A DNA stretch of 64,000 nucleotides. Origin: Flavobacterium eburneipallidum (lineage in GTDB: Bacteria; Bacteroidota; Bacteroidia; Flavobacteriales; Flavobacteriaceae). Shown piece by piece: positions 52,213 to 61,756 of the stretch. The stretch lies in contig NZ_CP114291.2 in assembly GCF_027111355.2 (NCBI RefSeq), positions 310,001-374,000 of the forward strand, written 5' to 3'. Position numbers and translations under genes: made by a program. Under the pieces are notes generated by a model that ran no database searches, had not been told where the DNA came from, and saw only the letters and a list, made by a program, of their open reading frames with translations. The first letter of the stretch is position 1, and every line of letters starts with the position of its first letter.

Positions 52213-53898
52213 ATGAAAGAGTTTAAAAATATATCAAGAACTAGAGCACAAGAATCCTCGGCAGCCATCGAAAAAATGTACATTACGATGCGTCATTTAT
52301 TCAACCGTGGATTTTATAAGCCAATGGGAGTTTCGGGCGAAACATTGCGAGAAGCTTTATTGTCTTTGCGACCAGAAATTTATGGAAATATCGCCGAAGA
52401 AAAAGTAGAACTCAACGGACTTTTATACGTAATTGAAAGACTTCCAACCGGAATTGAAGAATGCAGGTTCATCAATTTAACTTCTGACGAAGGCTATTCG
52501 AAATCCCATTTTAAGGCGATTGTTCCACCCAAAAGAAAACGCAATTGTTATCGCATTGACGAAGAACAAATGAATGTTGAAATCACTCGTGGACGTTCGG
52601 ATATTTACGATATTCTAACGCATTTGACCTTCATTTTTATCGAATCACATAAGATAAAGGATCGAATTTTACTGGATGATGGCGGGGAAGTTTCTCGTGA
52701 TTGGCAAAAATTAGAACAAGCTGTTTTACAAAAGAAAAAGCTTTCGCAAATCGAAAAAGAGAAAGCCGTTTCGCACGCATCCAATATTTTAGGGAGAACA
52801 TTTATAGAAGTTTTGAATATTTATGATTCTTTTGGATCGGAATTATCGCCAGATCGTTTTCTGCACGTTATTTATTGGTTAGGAAAATTAGCTATCGAAG
52901 AAATGGTGGAAGACACCAAAAGAATCATAACCTTTAGCCCGATTTTGAGAGAACGATTGGGACATCACATTCACGGTGAAATTTGGGCAAACAACATCAA
53001 GCAAACCTTAAAAACGAACAACCTTTTAGATCGACCAATCCACGTTATCAGTGCCAATATGCACAGCGTGATGAATTCCATTTTCGCCACGACGGTATTA
53101 AAAACCAAGTTCAAAGACCAATCGGATTTCTTTATCTATGAAGAATTGAGCAAATCTGGAGCCAATGAGTTGAGAAATAAAGTCGAAGAATTTGCCAAAA
53201 CGCAAGGAATGATTTCGCTTCCAGATGCCGCTTCAGGAACTAATATTGACGTTCAAATTTTTGACACCGCCAAAATAGATTGGAAAAAAACAGCCTTTCC
53301 AACAGCTAATACTGGAGATAAAAAACCAGTAATAATTGTGATGGATTATGCCTTTGGCGAGCAAGCTTATGAAACCATTGACGAATTATTGAAACCATTC
53401 AAAGAAAACAAAAGTTTGCTTAATGTAGAATCGGTTTCCATAATGGGAAAAGCAGGAATTCTGGAGGGTGGCAAAGGCGATATTATGATTCCATCGGCTC
53501 ACATCAACGAAGGAACGGCGGACAATTATTTCTTCGAAAATGAACTATCGGCAGCAATGTTCGAAAATGATGGTATTCCCGTTTTCGAAGGACCAATGGT
53601 TACGGTTTTGGGAACTTCTTTGCAAAATAAAGATTTATTGAAGTTCTTTCACGAATCGACTTGGGGCGTAATCGGACTAGAAATGGAAGGTTCTTATTAT
53701 CAAAAAGCCATTCAATCGGCATCCAAAATCAGAAAAAGTATTCCTAATGATGTGAAAGTAAGATACGCATATTACGCATCGGACAATCCTCTGGAAACAG
53801 GAAGTACATTGGCTTCGGGCGGTTTGGGAACAACAGGAGTAAAACCCACTTATTTGATTACCATCAAGATATTGGAACAAATTTTTAACGTCAAATAA
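52213..53898 (+). CDS. DUF6909 protein with nucleoside-phosphorylase-like C-terminal domain
   Basis: 561 residues. The N-terminal half is a helical domain of unknown function. The C-terminal half (about 370-555) reads like a PNP/UDP phosphorylase or MTAN fold: MGKAGILEGGKGDIMIPS corresponds to the glycine/phosphate-binding strand, VIGLEMEGSYY (about 486-496) to the substrate-binding MEG motif, and YYASDNP, with Asp524, to the base-contacting acid. The family name is from memory; the fold reading is my inference. Cytoplasmic, no signal peptide. Confidence 0.8.
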   Translation: MKEFKNISRTRAQESSAAIEKMYITMRHLFNRGFYKPMGVSGETLREALLSLRPEIYGNIAEEKVELNGLLYVIERLPTGIEECRFINLTSDEGYSKSHFKAIVPPKRKRNCYRIDEEQMNVEITRGRSDIYDILTHLTFIFIESHKIKDRILLDDGGEVSRDWQKLEQAVLQKKKLSQIEKEKAVSHASNILGRTFIEVLNIYDSFGSELSPDRFLHVIYWLGKLAIEEMVEDTKRIITFSPILRERLGHHIHGEIWANNIKQTLKTNNLLDRPIHVISANMHSVMNSIFATTVLKTKFKDQSDFFIYEELSKSGANELRNKVEEFAKTQGMISLPDAASGTNIDVQIFDTAKIDWKKTAFPTANTGDKKPVIIVMDYAFGEQAYETIDELLKPFKENKSLLNVESVSIMGKAGILEGGKGDIMIPSAHINEGTADNYFFENELSAAMFENDGIPVFEGPMVTVLGTSLQNKDLLKFFHESTWGVIGLEMEGSYYQKAIQSASKIRKSIPNDVKVRYAYYASDNPLETGSTLASGGLGTTGVKPTYLITIKILEQIFNVK

Positions 53899-53975
53899 AA
53901 GGCAATTTCATTCAAAAAAAGTATAATACCAAGCATTAAAAGAAAATACATAGATTTTTCTAACTCTATTAATTA

Positions 53976-55328
53976 GTGAAAACAAAAACCGGAAGATATT
54001 CAGGCTACATTCGTCCATTCTCTTACTTGATCGATTTAATTATCATCAATGTGTTGGCGTATTATGTTTTTTTCTTTCATGACAACCAAGTGTTTTATTC
54101 TTTTTGTATCAGTATTGCGTGGTTTGCAATTGCTATTTATTTGGGTTTTTATGAGGTATATCGTTATACCAAAGTAATCGCAATATTAAATTGTGCCTTA
54201 AAACAAGGCATATTATTTAGTTTGTTTTGCTTGGGATTAGAGCTGTTTTATTCAGATTTTTTCTTCCAAAAGAGAGTTGTGTTTTTTGTTTTTCTCGCCC
54301 TGTTTTTTGTTCTCTTATTCAAACTTTCCATTTATTATTTCTTGAGGAAATTCAGGGTTTTGTATGGAGGAAATTCCCGAAGCGTAGTTTTATTAGGCAA
54401 TCATAAAAACATTAATCCACTAAAAAACTTTTTTACCGAAAATCCAGATTATGGATACAATTTGGTAAAAATATTCACTTTAGAAAGTCAAAAAAAAGAA
54501 AAAATAGACAACTGTCTTTCTTTTGTTTATGATTCTGATATTGATGAAATATATTGTGCGATGGCCGATTTGTCAGACAGTCAAATCAACGATATTGTTG
54601 ACTTTGCGGATAATAATCTTAAGACATTAAAGTTTATTCCAGATCAAAAACAAATTCTTTCCTTAAATGCGAAATATGAATATTACGATTATATTCCTGT
54701 AATTTCATTAAGAAATATTTTGCTAGATGAAACGATTAATAAAGTGATTAAGCGGATTTTTGATCTCGTTTTTTCTACGGTAATCATTCTAGGTTTATTG
54801 TCTTGGTTGGTTCCTATTATGGCAATAATCATAAAATTAGACTCTAGAGGTCCAGTGTTTTTTATTCAAAAAAGAAATGGATTAAATTATAAAGAATTCA
54901 ATTGTTTTAAATTTCGATCAATGAAATTAAACGACAAAGCTGATATTGATTTAGCTTCCAAAAATGATGTTCGAATTACCAAAGTAGGCAAGTTTATCCG
55001 CAAAACCAGTATTGATGAACTGCCGCAATTTTTTAATGTTTTCATGGGCACGATGTCGGTAGTTGGTCCAAGACCGCACATGGTGAGCGTTACCAATTTA
55101 TATGCGATGCAAGTCGATAAATTTATGGTACGTCATTTTATAAAACCAGGCATTACTGGACTGGCTCAAACCAAAGGATTTCGAGGCGAAGTAGAAACCG
55201 ATGAAGATATTATCAATAGAGTAAAGTACGATATTTTTTATATAGAAAATTGGTCCATTTTATTAGATATTGAAATCATTTTCAAAACCATTATCAACAT
55301 TATGAAAGGGGATGAGAAAGCCTATTAA
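53976..55328 (+). CDS. Polyprenyl glycosylphosphotransferase (initiating sugar transferase), GTG start
   Basis: 450 residues. Several membrane helices at the N-terminus (about 10-130), a CoA-binding-like Rossmann middle part (about 135-250), then the bacterial sugar transferase domain (about 265-450) with the conserved GPVFFIQKRNG, FKFRSM, SIDELPQFFNV and VGPRPHM motifs. It loads the first sugar phosphate onto undecaprenyl phosphate for capsule or O-antigen. The GTG start gives MKTKTGRYSGYIRPFSYL. Its end overlaps the convergent GT4 gene by 4 bp. Confidence 0.93.
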   Translation: MKTKTGRYSGYIRPFSYLIDLIIINVLAYYVFFFHDNQVFYSFCISIAWFAIAIYLGFYEVYRYTKVIAILNCALKQGILFSLFCLGLELFYSDFFFQKRVVFFVFLALFFVLLFKLSIYYFLRKFRVLYGGNSRSVVLLGNHKNINPLKNFFTENPDYGYNLVKIFTLESQKKEKIDNCLSFVYDSDIDEIYCAMADLSDSQINDIVDFADNNLKTLKFIPDQKQILSLNAKYEYYDYIPVISLRNILLDETINKVIKRIFDLVFSTVIILGLLSWLVPIMAIIIKLDSRGPVFFIQKRNGLNYKEFNCFKFRSMKLNDKADIDLASKNDVRITKVGKFIRKTSIDELPQFFNVFMGTMSVVGPRPHMVSVTNLYAMQVDKFMVRHFIKPGITGLAQTKGFRGEVETDEDIINRVKYDIFYIENWSILLDIEIIFKTIINIMKGDEKAY

Positions 55329-56509
55329 AACACTTCTTTTTGAATCAAATTTTTAATTTGAAAATCCAGATTGAAATTCTTTTTAGCACTCTCAAAAATG
55401 GCTGGTTTCATGGTTTGAATTTCACTTTTTCCTGTTTTTGAGATTGTTATTAAAGCTGAATTCAGGCTTTCAAAATTCCCAACAGAAGCAATCCAACCCA
55501 AATTATTTTTCTGAACAATCGTTTCGCCTTCGCCACCGCCAAAATAAAGCACAGGAAAACCTAAAGCTCCATATTCGAATATTTTGGAAGGAACGGATCC
55601 ATAAATTCTTGTTTTTAATGGAATAAGAGCTATATCAAAAGTTTTGAGTTTTTCGTGTAGAATATGACGTTCTAGCATTCCGTGGAAATAGATTTTTTTC
55701 TGCGGATTTTGCTGGATTAATTCTTCAATTTGCGATTTCTCGGCTCCATCGCCAAAAATGTGTAACTCGATATTTAAATTCTCTAATTCAATGTTTTGAC
55801 ACAATTCAAAAACGCCTTGAGCAACACCCAATAATCCTGCGTAAAAAAGTTTGATGGGTTCGTTTGTATTAGCAACCAAATCCATTTTTGCCACTTGATG
55901 ATCGGGGAAATTGCGGTACAAATGACATTCTTTTTCTGGAAAAATCGAATGAATGTGGGTAATAATTTCGTCAGACTGACCGAAGATTAAAGTCGCTTTC
56001 GAATAAATGAATCGTTCCAAAAACAAAGAAACGCGATGCGAAAAACTGTCTTTTTTCAAAGCGTTCAATTCAATTGCTGCCAATGGCCACAAATCGGAAA
56101 CATTCAAAATTATTTTTTTTCGCAGTAGCGAAAGAACCAAAACCGAAACAAATGACAACAACAAAGGTGGCGATTGAACGACTATTTTGTGAGGCGTTTT
56201 TTTGAATAATAAATAAAAAAACAAAACCGAAGCAAAAGACAAAACCGAAAGCGTTCTTTTGAAGATATTTTTGCTCACGCTGGGATAAATCCAAAGTCGT
56301 TTTACCGTAATATTTTGGAGCTTTTCTGTTACTGAAAACTTGCCTTTATACTCTGAAAACAATTCGCCTTTAGGGTAATTTCCCAGCGGACAAAGAACGG
56401 AAACCTTGTAATTATTTTGATATAATTTCAATGCCAATTGTTCAATTCTATTGGCAGCAGCTCCTTTTTCTGGCGGATAATAATTCGATATGATGAGGAT
56501 TTCTTCCAT
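55325..56509 (-). CDS. GT4-family glycosyltransferase
   Basis: 394 residues from the ATG at 56509 (MEEILIISNYYPPEKGAAANR, the N-terminal donor/acceptor loop of this family); a longer frame would borrow codons from the repeat at 56522. The C-terminal GT-B donor site shows KLFYAGLLGVAQG and later PSKIFEYGALGFPVL, with the conserved Glu. Likely adds a sugar to the surface polysaccharide with its neighbours. Confidence 0.9.
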   Translation of the reverse strand: MEEILIISNYYPPEKGAAANRIEQLALKLYQNNYKVSVLCPLGNYPKGELFSEYKGKFSVTEKLQNITVKRLWIYPSVSKNIFKRTLSVLSFASVLFFYLLFKKTPHKIVVQSPPLLLSFVSVLVLSLLRKKIILNVSDLWPLAAIELNALKKDSFSHRVSLFLERFIYSKATLIFGQSDEIITHIHSIFPEKECHLYRNFPDHQVAKMDLVANTNEPIKLFYAGLLGVAQGVFELCQNIELENLNIELHIFGDGAEKSQIEELIQQNPQKKIYFHGMLERHILHEKLKTFDIALIPLKTRIYGSVPSKIFEYGALGFPVLYFGGGEGETIVQKNNLGWIASVGNFESLNSALITISKTGKSEIQTMKPAIFESAKKNFNLDFQIKNLIQKEVF

Positions 56510-56521
56510 TTTTTTTACTCT

Positions 56522-56590
56522 TTTTGTCATTCCGTAGGAATCTAATATTCCTGATTTAGTGTGTGTTGAGATTCCTACGGAATGACAAAA
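56522..56590. repeat. 22-bp perfect inverted repeat between GT4 and wecB
   Basis: Arms 56522-56543 and 56569-56590 are exact reverse complements (core GTCATTCCGTAGGAATC) with a 25-nt loop. Resembles dispersed flavobacterial intergenic hairpins; it could also act as a terminator or processing site. Confidence 0.8.
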
Positions 56591-56598
56591 TTGCGGTT

Positions 56599-57684
56599 TT
56601 ATTTTTGAAGTAGAATTTCAATAATTCGTTCCGAAGCTTTTCCGTCCCAAAGTTCTGGAATTCCTGCTTTTCGTTTTCCGTTTTTAAGAAATTCTCCAAA
56701 TAGTTGTTCCAAATTTTCTATCGAAGTTCCTACCAAAGTATTGGTGCCAATGCTTTGTGTTTCGGGTCTTTCAGTATTATTTCGCATCGTAAAACAAGGA
56801 ATGCCCATAACGGTAGTTTCTTCCGATATTCCGCCTGAATCCGTAATAACTGCAAAACTATTTTTGATGAGGTACATAAAATTCAAATACCCTTGTGGCT
56901 CTACAAAAAGAATGTTTTTCAAGTCTAAATTCGTTTCCCCTAAAATTGCTTTCGTTCTGGGATGAATCGGAAAAATTACTTTTTTGTCGCCAGCCAGTTT
57001 GTCAATTCCCTGTAATAATTGAATTAAAGATTGTTCTTCATCTACATTTGACGGACGATGTAGTGTTAGAACAATATAATTCCCAGTTTTTAATTGAAAT
57101 TCTGTCCAGAAAACAGGCTCAAAAATCCGGTTCAAATTTTGGTATAAAGTATCAATCATTACGTTACCCACAAAATGAATATTATTTTCATCAACTCCAT
57201 ATTTCAACAAATTCTCTGATGCCAATGTTGAGGTTGTAAAGAAATAATCAGTAATGCTGTCGGTAACGATTCGGTTGATTTCTTCGGGCATTGTCATATC
57301 GCCAGAACGAATTCCAGCTTCGACGTGAGCTACTTTTAGGTTCTGTTTTTTGGCCACAATCGCACAAGCCATCGTCGAATTGACATCGCCAACGACCAAA
57401 ACCAAATCACAAGGATTTTGTTGTAATTCTTTTTCAAAAGCCACCATAATACCTCCTGTTTGTTCTGCTTGCGAACCACTTTTTACTTCCAGATTGCTGT
57501 TGGGTTTCGGAATATTCAATTCCTCGAAAAAAGTATCGCTCAAGTTCTTGTCATAATGCTGACCTGTATGCACCAAACGATAGGAAATAGTGGCTCCTTC
57601 GTTTTGTTTTTTTTCAATCGCTTTGATGATGGGTGCGATTTTGATGAAATTAGGTCTTGCGCCTGCGACTATGGTTATTTTCAT
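56599..57684 (-). CDS. wecB: UDP-N-acetylglucosamine 2-epimerase (non-hydrolysing)
   Basis: 361 residues. The start KITIVAGARPNFIKIAPII, then VHTGQHYD, HVEAGIRSGD, LTLHRPSN and ITDSGGISEE are the conserved epimerase blocks. Makes UDP-ManNAc for surface polysaccharide or lipid-linked glycans, in step with the phosphoglycosyltransferase and GT4 nearby. Confidence 0.95.
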   Translation of the reverse strand: MKITIVAGARPNFIKIAPIIKAIEKKQNEGATISYRLVHTGQHYDKNLSDTFFEELNIPKPNSNLEVKSGSQAEQTGGIMVAFEKELQQNPCDLVLVVGDVNSTMACAIVAKKQNLKVAHVEAGIRSGDMTMPEEINRIVTDSITDYFFTTSTLASENLLKYGVDENNIHFVGNVMIDTLYQNLNRIFEPVFWTEFQLKTGNYIVLTLHRPSNVDEEQSLIQLLQGIDKLAGDKKVIFPIHPRTKAILGETNLDLKNILFVEPQGYLNFMYLIKNSFAVITDSGGISEETTVMGIPCFTMRNNTERPETQSIGTNTLVGTSIENLEQLFGEFLKNGKRKAGIPELWDGKASERIIEILLQK

Positions 57685-57706
57685 TTTAAATTATCTTTTA
57701 ATTTCT

Positions 57707-57796
57707 TTAAGGTCACAAATTGTGACCTTAAACGTTTTGATGTCATAATTTGTGACTTCAAGATTCAATTTGGAGGTCACAATTTGCGACCTCCAA
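57707..57796. repeat. Palindromic repeat cluster (GGTCACAA type) between CapK-like and wecB genes
   Basis: A perfect 25-nt palindrome (57707-57731, core GGTCACAAATTGTGACC), a degenerate middle copy (about 57741-57757), and a 27-nt palindrome with one mismatch (57770-57796). The outer units have the same core, so they form a small repeat family in the spacer. Confidence 0.8.
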
Positions 57797-59110
57797 TTAT
57801 TTCAATAACGAAACAAACTGTTTCAATTTGCCACTTTTACTTCGCTCCAATTTTTCTTTTCTGATGAATGTAAAAATCAATCCTTTTTCCAAATATAAAG
57901 CAATTGCGGCTTCAATTTTCTGGATTTGTTCCTGATTTAATTCGGTTTTGCTTACATATTCAATTTCAAAAGTATCGATTTTTGTTTGTTTTATGACAAA
58001 TTCTTTTACGTTGCCATCGTCTTCGATGATGCTTTTGGTTACGTAATAAAAAGTCAATCCAGGCGATTTTTTCCCGCTTGGTAAAATAGCAATATCATTG
58101 GTTCGACCAATTAATTTTTTAAGAATTGGTTTTTTGGTTGTGCTTTTTTCGTCCAAAATTCCAATGTCACCGATGTCATATCGAATAAAGGGATGCGCTT
58201 TGTTGAACAAGGAAGTGATTACAATTCGACCTTCCTTTCCATTCGGTAAAACATTATTTTCATCATCTAAAATTTCCACAAATAGCGTTTCGGAATTTAC
58301 TTGCCATTCTCCATCCCGATTTTGAAAAGCAATCAAATCCAGTTCCGAAGCACCGTATTCATTCACAACAGCAACTCCAAATTGTTTTTCTAACAGAATT
58401 TTATCTTCATCAAAAAGCATTTCAGAAGTAACAACGCAGACTTTTAGAGTTGGACAAATGGTTTTTAAAACAATATTTTTCTGCTGTAGAAATTTAGCAA
58501 ACAAAACAATGGAACTCGAATATCCGTTGATGTAATCGAATTTTTTAGTTTCAAATTGTTGCAAAAAGCTTTCTAAAACAATATCCGACAAATCGAAAAT
58601 CGAAAACCGAAAACGTTTGGTCAAAAAATCCTTGAAACGTTCTTTTCGATTACCGATGAAATCCAATGGAATTCCATAAAATCGAGCCTGATAGGAGGAA
58701 TTAAAATCAATTCCGTGCCAGCCAAAACGATTGATGATATTCGCCCAAGTCAAGGCGTGAGAAAATTTGTCTTTGGCAAAAATAAACGGATCACCACTGG
58801 AACCAGACGTTTTGTTGACGTACACATTTTTAATTGAAAACCCAGTTGAAAGTCTTTCCATCAAAGGTTTCTGAAAGGCTGCCTTGGTCATTATCGGCAA
58901 ATCGTTCCAAGTATTGAAACTGGTTTTGCCAACGAGATTTTGATAGGATGAATTGTTTTTTAAATGATATTCAACAATTTCTTGTTTTTTGTTTTCGATA
59001 AAAGCTTCAAATTCCTGCTCGGGAATAGCTTGGATTTTTTGCAATTCGGCTTTGGCTTCCTTCATTGGAAAACCATTTATTAGTAGCGAAAAATCGAAAA
59101 GTGGAAACAT
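57797..59110 (-). CDS. PaaK/CapK-like adenylate-forming protein of polysaccharide synthesis
   Basis: 437 residues. AMP-binding P-loop region NKTSGSSGDPFIFAKDK (about 108-124), VVNEYGASELD and a later RYDIGDIG core motif show the ANL fold of phenylacetate-CoA ligase relatives. In surface-polysaccharide loci such CapK-type proteins are common; a direct metabolic CoA ligase role is less likely here. A candidate -7 element TATTTTTG (59131-59138, minus) lies just upstream. Confidence 0.85.
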   Translation of the reverse strand: MFPLFDFSLLINGFPMKEAKAELQKIQAIPEQEFEAFIENKKQEIVEYHLKNNSSYQNLVGKTSFNTWNDLPIMTKAAFQKPLMERLSTGFSIKNVYVNKTSGSSGDPFIFAKDKFSHALTWANIINRFGWHGIDFNSSYQARFYGIPLDFIGNRKERFKDFLTKRFRFSIFDLSDIVLESFLQQFETKKFDYINGYSSSIVLFAKFLQQKNIVLKTICPTLKVCVVTSEMLFDEDKILLEKQFGVAVVNEYGASELDLIAFQNRDGEWQVNSETLFVEILDDENNVLPNGKEGRIVITSLFNKAHPFIRYDIGDIGILDEKSTTKKPILKKLIGRTNDIAILPSGKKSPGLTFYYVTKSIIEDDGNVKEFVIKQTKIDTFEIEYVSKTELNQEQIQKIEAAIALYLEKGLIFTFIRKEKLERSKSGKLKQFVSLLK

Positions 59111-59212
59111 TAATTACAAATATATTTTACCAAAAATAATATTTACCAACAACTAATGACCACCAACCAACAACTTTTTGAAAATTAATTATTTTTTAAG
59201 TCTAAAAGCAAT

Positions 59213-59220
59213 TATTTTTG
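59213..59220 (+). promoter_or_regulatory. -7 element of purD
   Basis: TATTTTTG, 20 nt before the purD ATG at 59241; it lies inside the longer open frame and so argues for the shorter start. Confidence 0.6.
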
Positions 59221-59240
59221 CCAAACTTAAAAACTACATC

Positions 59241-60515
59241 ATGAATATTTTACTTTTAGGTTCTGGAGGAAGAGAACACGCTTTTGCTTGGAAAATGGTT
59301 CAAAGTCCGCTTTGCGACACCCTTTTTGTAGCACCAGGAAATGCAGGAACGGCAGCTATTGCAAAGAATTTAGATTTTAGCGCTACTGATTTTGATGCTA
59401 TCAAAGCATTAGTGATTAAAGAAAATATAGAATTGGTGGTTGTTGGCCCAGAAGATCCATTAGTAAAAGGGATTTTCGATTTTTTCAAAAATGATGCTGA
59501 TTTAAAAGATATTCCAGTTATTGGACCATCAAAATTAGGTGCAACTTTGGAAGGAAGTAAAGAGTTTGCCAAGGAATTTTTGATGAAACACAAGATTCCA
59601 ACTGCAGCTTACGATAGTTTTACGGCTGAAACAGTGGAAAAAGGATGCGAATTCCTTGCTACTTTGCAACCGCCTTATGTTTTGAAAGCAGATGGATTGG
59701 CAGCAGGGAAAGGGGTTTTGATTATTCAAGATTTGGCAGAAGCCCAAGAAGAATTGAGAAATATGTTGGTGGGTCAAAAATTTGGTGCCGCCAGTTCCAA
59801 AGTGGTAATCGAAGAATTCCTGGATGGAATTGAATTGAGTTGTTTCGTATTGACTGACGGAAAAAGTTATAAAATATTGCCAACTGCTAAAGATTACAAA
59901 CGCATTGGCGAGGGCGACACTGGTTTGAATACAGGCGGAATGGGCGCGGTTTCTCCAGTTCCGTATGTTGATGCTGTTTTGATGGAAAAAATAGAAACAC
60001 GTATCGTAAAACCAACAATCGAAGGTTTTCAAAAAGACGGAATTGAATACAAAGGATTTGTATTTATTGGATTGATCAATGTGAAAAACGAACCAATCGT
60101 AATTGAATACAATGTGAGAATGGGTGATCCCGAAACGGAAGTGGTTGTTCCAAGGATGAAATCGGATTTGGTGGAATTGTTTTTGGCTGTAGCCAACGAA
60201 AAACTGGACGAATTCGAATTAGAAATTGACGAAAGAAGTGCTACGACAATTGTTGTTGTTTCTGGCGGTTATCCTGAAGATTTCGAGAAAGGAAAAGTAA
60301 TTTCGGGCTTGGAAACCATAGAAGATTCGATAGTTTTTCATGCCGGAACAAAACTTGATAACGGAAACGTAGTATCTAATGGAGGAAGAGTTTTAACAGT
60401 GACTTCTTATGGAGACAACTTCGAAGAGGCCATAAAAAAATCTTACCAAAACATAGACAAGCTACATTTTGATAAGATGTATTTTAGAAAAGATATTGGG
60501 AACGACTTAAAATAG
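59241..60515 (+). CDS. purD: Phosphoribosylamine-glycine ligase
   Basis: 424 residues from the ATG at 59241 (MNILLLGSGGREHAFAWK, the conserved GARS start); 21 further upstream codons are not family-like. Second step of purine synthesis, joining phosphoribosylamine and glycine with ATP. ATP-grasp motifs KADGLAAGKGV and YNVRMGDPETE are present. No other pur gene is adjacent. Confidence 0.96.
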   Translation: MNILLLGSGGREHAFAWKMVQSPLCDTLFVAPGNAGTAAIAKNLDFSATDFDAIKALVIKENIELVVVGPEDPLVKGIFDFFKNDADLKDIPVIGPSKLGATLEGSKEFAKEFLMKHKIPTAAYDSFTAETVEKGCEFLATLQPPYVLKADGLAAGKGVLIIQDLAEAQEELRNMLVGQKFGAASSKVVIEEFLDGIELSCFVLTDGKSYKILPTAKDYKRIGEGDTGLNTGGMGAVSPVPYVDAVLMEKIETRIVKPTIEGFQKDGIEYKGFVFIGLINVKNEPIVIEYNVRMGDPETEVVVPRMKSDLVELFLAVANEKLDEFELEIDERSATTIVVVSGGYPEDFEKGKVISGLETIEDSIVFHAGTKLDNGNVVSNGGRVLTVTSYGDNFEEAIKKSYQNIDKLHFDKMYFRKDIGNDLK

Positions 60516-60547
60516 TTCCTAATATTTTATTCAGTTTTCTTAAAGTA

Positions 60548-60778
60548 TTATTTTAAGAAAGAGTGAGCGGTAGTATCTTGGTTTTCTTCTCCTTTTTCGT
60601 CAAAGATCACTAATTGCTTGCACCAATATACGATGGCAACTGCACAGATAATCATAAAAATCCAATTGATAGTATTAGCAGCAAACCAATGAGTAAGCTC
60701 TAATTCTCTCAAAAAATTTTGTGGAGCGAAAAAAATTGTTTCAAATAACCATTGAATTCCTTCAAAAAATGCTTTCAT
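60548..60778 (-). CDS. DUF6341-like small membrane protein
   Basis: 76 residues: an N-terminal amphipathic region (MKAFFEGIQWLFETIFFAP), one membrane helix (about 33-53, NWIFMIICAVAIVYWCKQL) and a tail ending ENQDTTAHSFLK. Matches a short flavobacterial family I recall as DUF6341, often divergent from a DUF6427 gene, as here. Function unknown. Confidence 0.8.
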   Translation of the reverse strand: MKAFFEGIQWLFETIFFAPQNFLRELELTHWFAANTINWIFMIICAVAIVYWCKQLVIFDEKGEENQDTTAHSFLK

Positions 60779-60806
60779 CTTTGTACAAGTATTATATTTA
60801 CAATCA

Positions 60807-60814
60807 CAAAAGTA
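60807..60814 (-). promoter_or_regulatory. -7 element of the DUF6341-like gene
   Basis: TACTTTTG on the minus strand, 28 nt before the ATG at 60778, in the 48-bp divergent spacer. Confidence 0.55.
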
Positions 60815-60826
60815 TAAAATATCCTT

Positions 60827-61756
60827 ATGATAACAAGTGTTTTTAGAAAATCTACACCATTAAATTTACTTTTGGTTGTAATTTTAATGCTAGTTTTCTT
60901 TTTAGTGTACCAATTTCAAGATTTTTCTTGGCTGAATTCCCTTGTTTCAATTCTAAAAACATTCGGATTATTACTGCTTTTATTAGGTTCTATTTTCATT
61001 ACGAATTTTGTTGCGAAGAAAAATGGATTGAGCAAAGACAGCTGTTACACGATTTTTTTCTACTTTTTGTTTCTGCTTTTTTTTCCTTCGGTATTGAATA
61101 ATACTAATTTGATTGTATCCAATTTTTTCATTCTTTTAGCACTTCGCCGATTAATTTCATTACAATCCTTAAAAGCTTCTAAAGAAAAGATTTTTGATGC
61201 TTCTTTATGGATTTTTATGGCTTCACTATTCCATTTTTGGAGTATTCTTTATATTGTTTTGGTATTTATTTCTATAATTTTTCATGTTGCCAAAGATTAT
61301 AGAAATTGGGTTTTACCTTTTATAGCGCTTCTTTCGGTGGGGATTATTGCTATGGTTTTTTCTATAATTTTGGACACAAGTATTATTCAATTTGTTAAAA
61401 CCCATGCAACGATTAATTTCAAATTGGATTATTTTACTAATAATTATCAAAATGGAGCATTTTCTATCTATATAACAGTAGCATTGTTTTTTGTAATTTC
61501 AATGTTTGCTTCACTTTCTAATAAGCCATTATTACTGCATTCTTCTTATAAAAAAATTGTTGCATCCTTCTTTATTGGAATCTTAATTTTTATTATTTCG
61601 GCCAATAAAAGCAATGATTTGCTGATGTTTACCTTTGCACCTTTGGCCATTATGGCAACCAGTCATATCGAAACTAAACAAATACAATTGAAGCAAGAAA
61701 TGGTTTTAGGAGTGTTGATTCTTTGTTGTTTATTTACTTTTTTTTCTCAATTATAA
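60827..61756 (+). CDS. DUF6427-like polytopic membrane protein
   Basis: 309 residues with about eight to ten membrane helices and short loops. Composition and divergent pairing with the DUF6341-like gene match a flavobacterial family I recall as DUF6427. No catalytic motif is visible; possibly a glycan or lipid membrane protein. Its 3' end overlaps the upp gene by 6 bp. Confidence 0.78.
   Translation: MITSVFRKSTPLNLLLVVILMLVFFLVYQFQDFSWLNSLVSILKTFGLLLLLLGSIFITNFVAKKNGLSKDSCYTIFFYFLFLLFFPSVLNNTNLIVSNFFILLALRRLISLQSLKASKEKIFDASLWIFMASLFHFWSILYIVLVFISIIFHVAKDYRNWVLPFIALLSVGIIAMVFSIILDTSIIQFVKTHATINFKLDYFTNNYQNGAFSIYITVALFFVISMFASLSNKPLLLHSSYKKIVASFFIGILIFIISANKSNDLLMFTFAPLAIMATSHIETKQIQLKQEMVLGVLILCCLFTFFSQL

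Noticed and set aside
56510..56530. Extended start of the GT4 gene
   Set aside because: The extra codons come from the inverted repeat; the conserved N-terminal strand starts at the ATG at 56509.
60535..60560. TTTCTTAAA/TTTAAGAAA hairpin after purD
   Set aside because: No adequate T tract on either strand and it overlaps the end of the convergent small gene; too weak to call a terminator.
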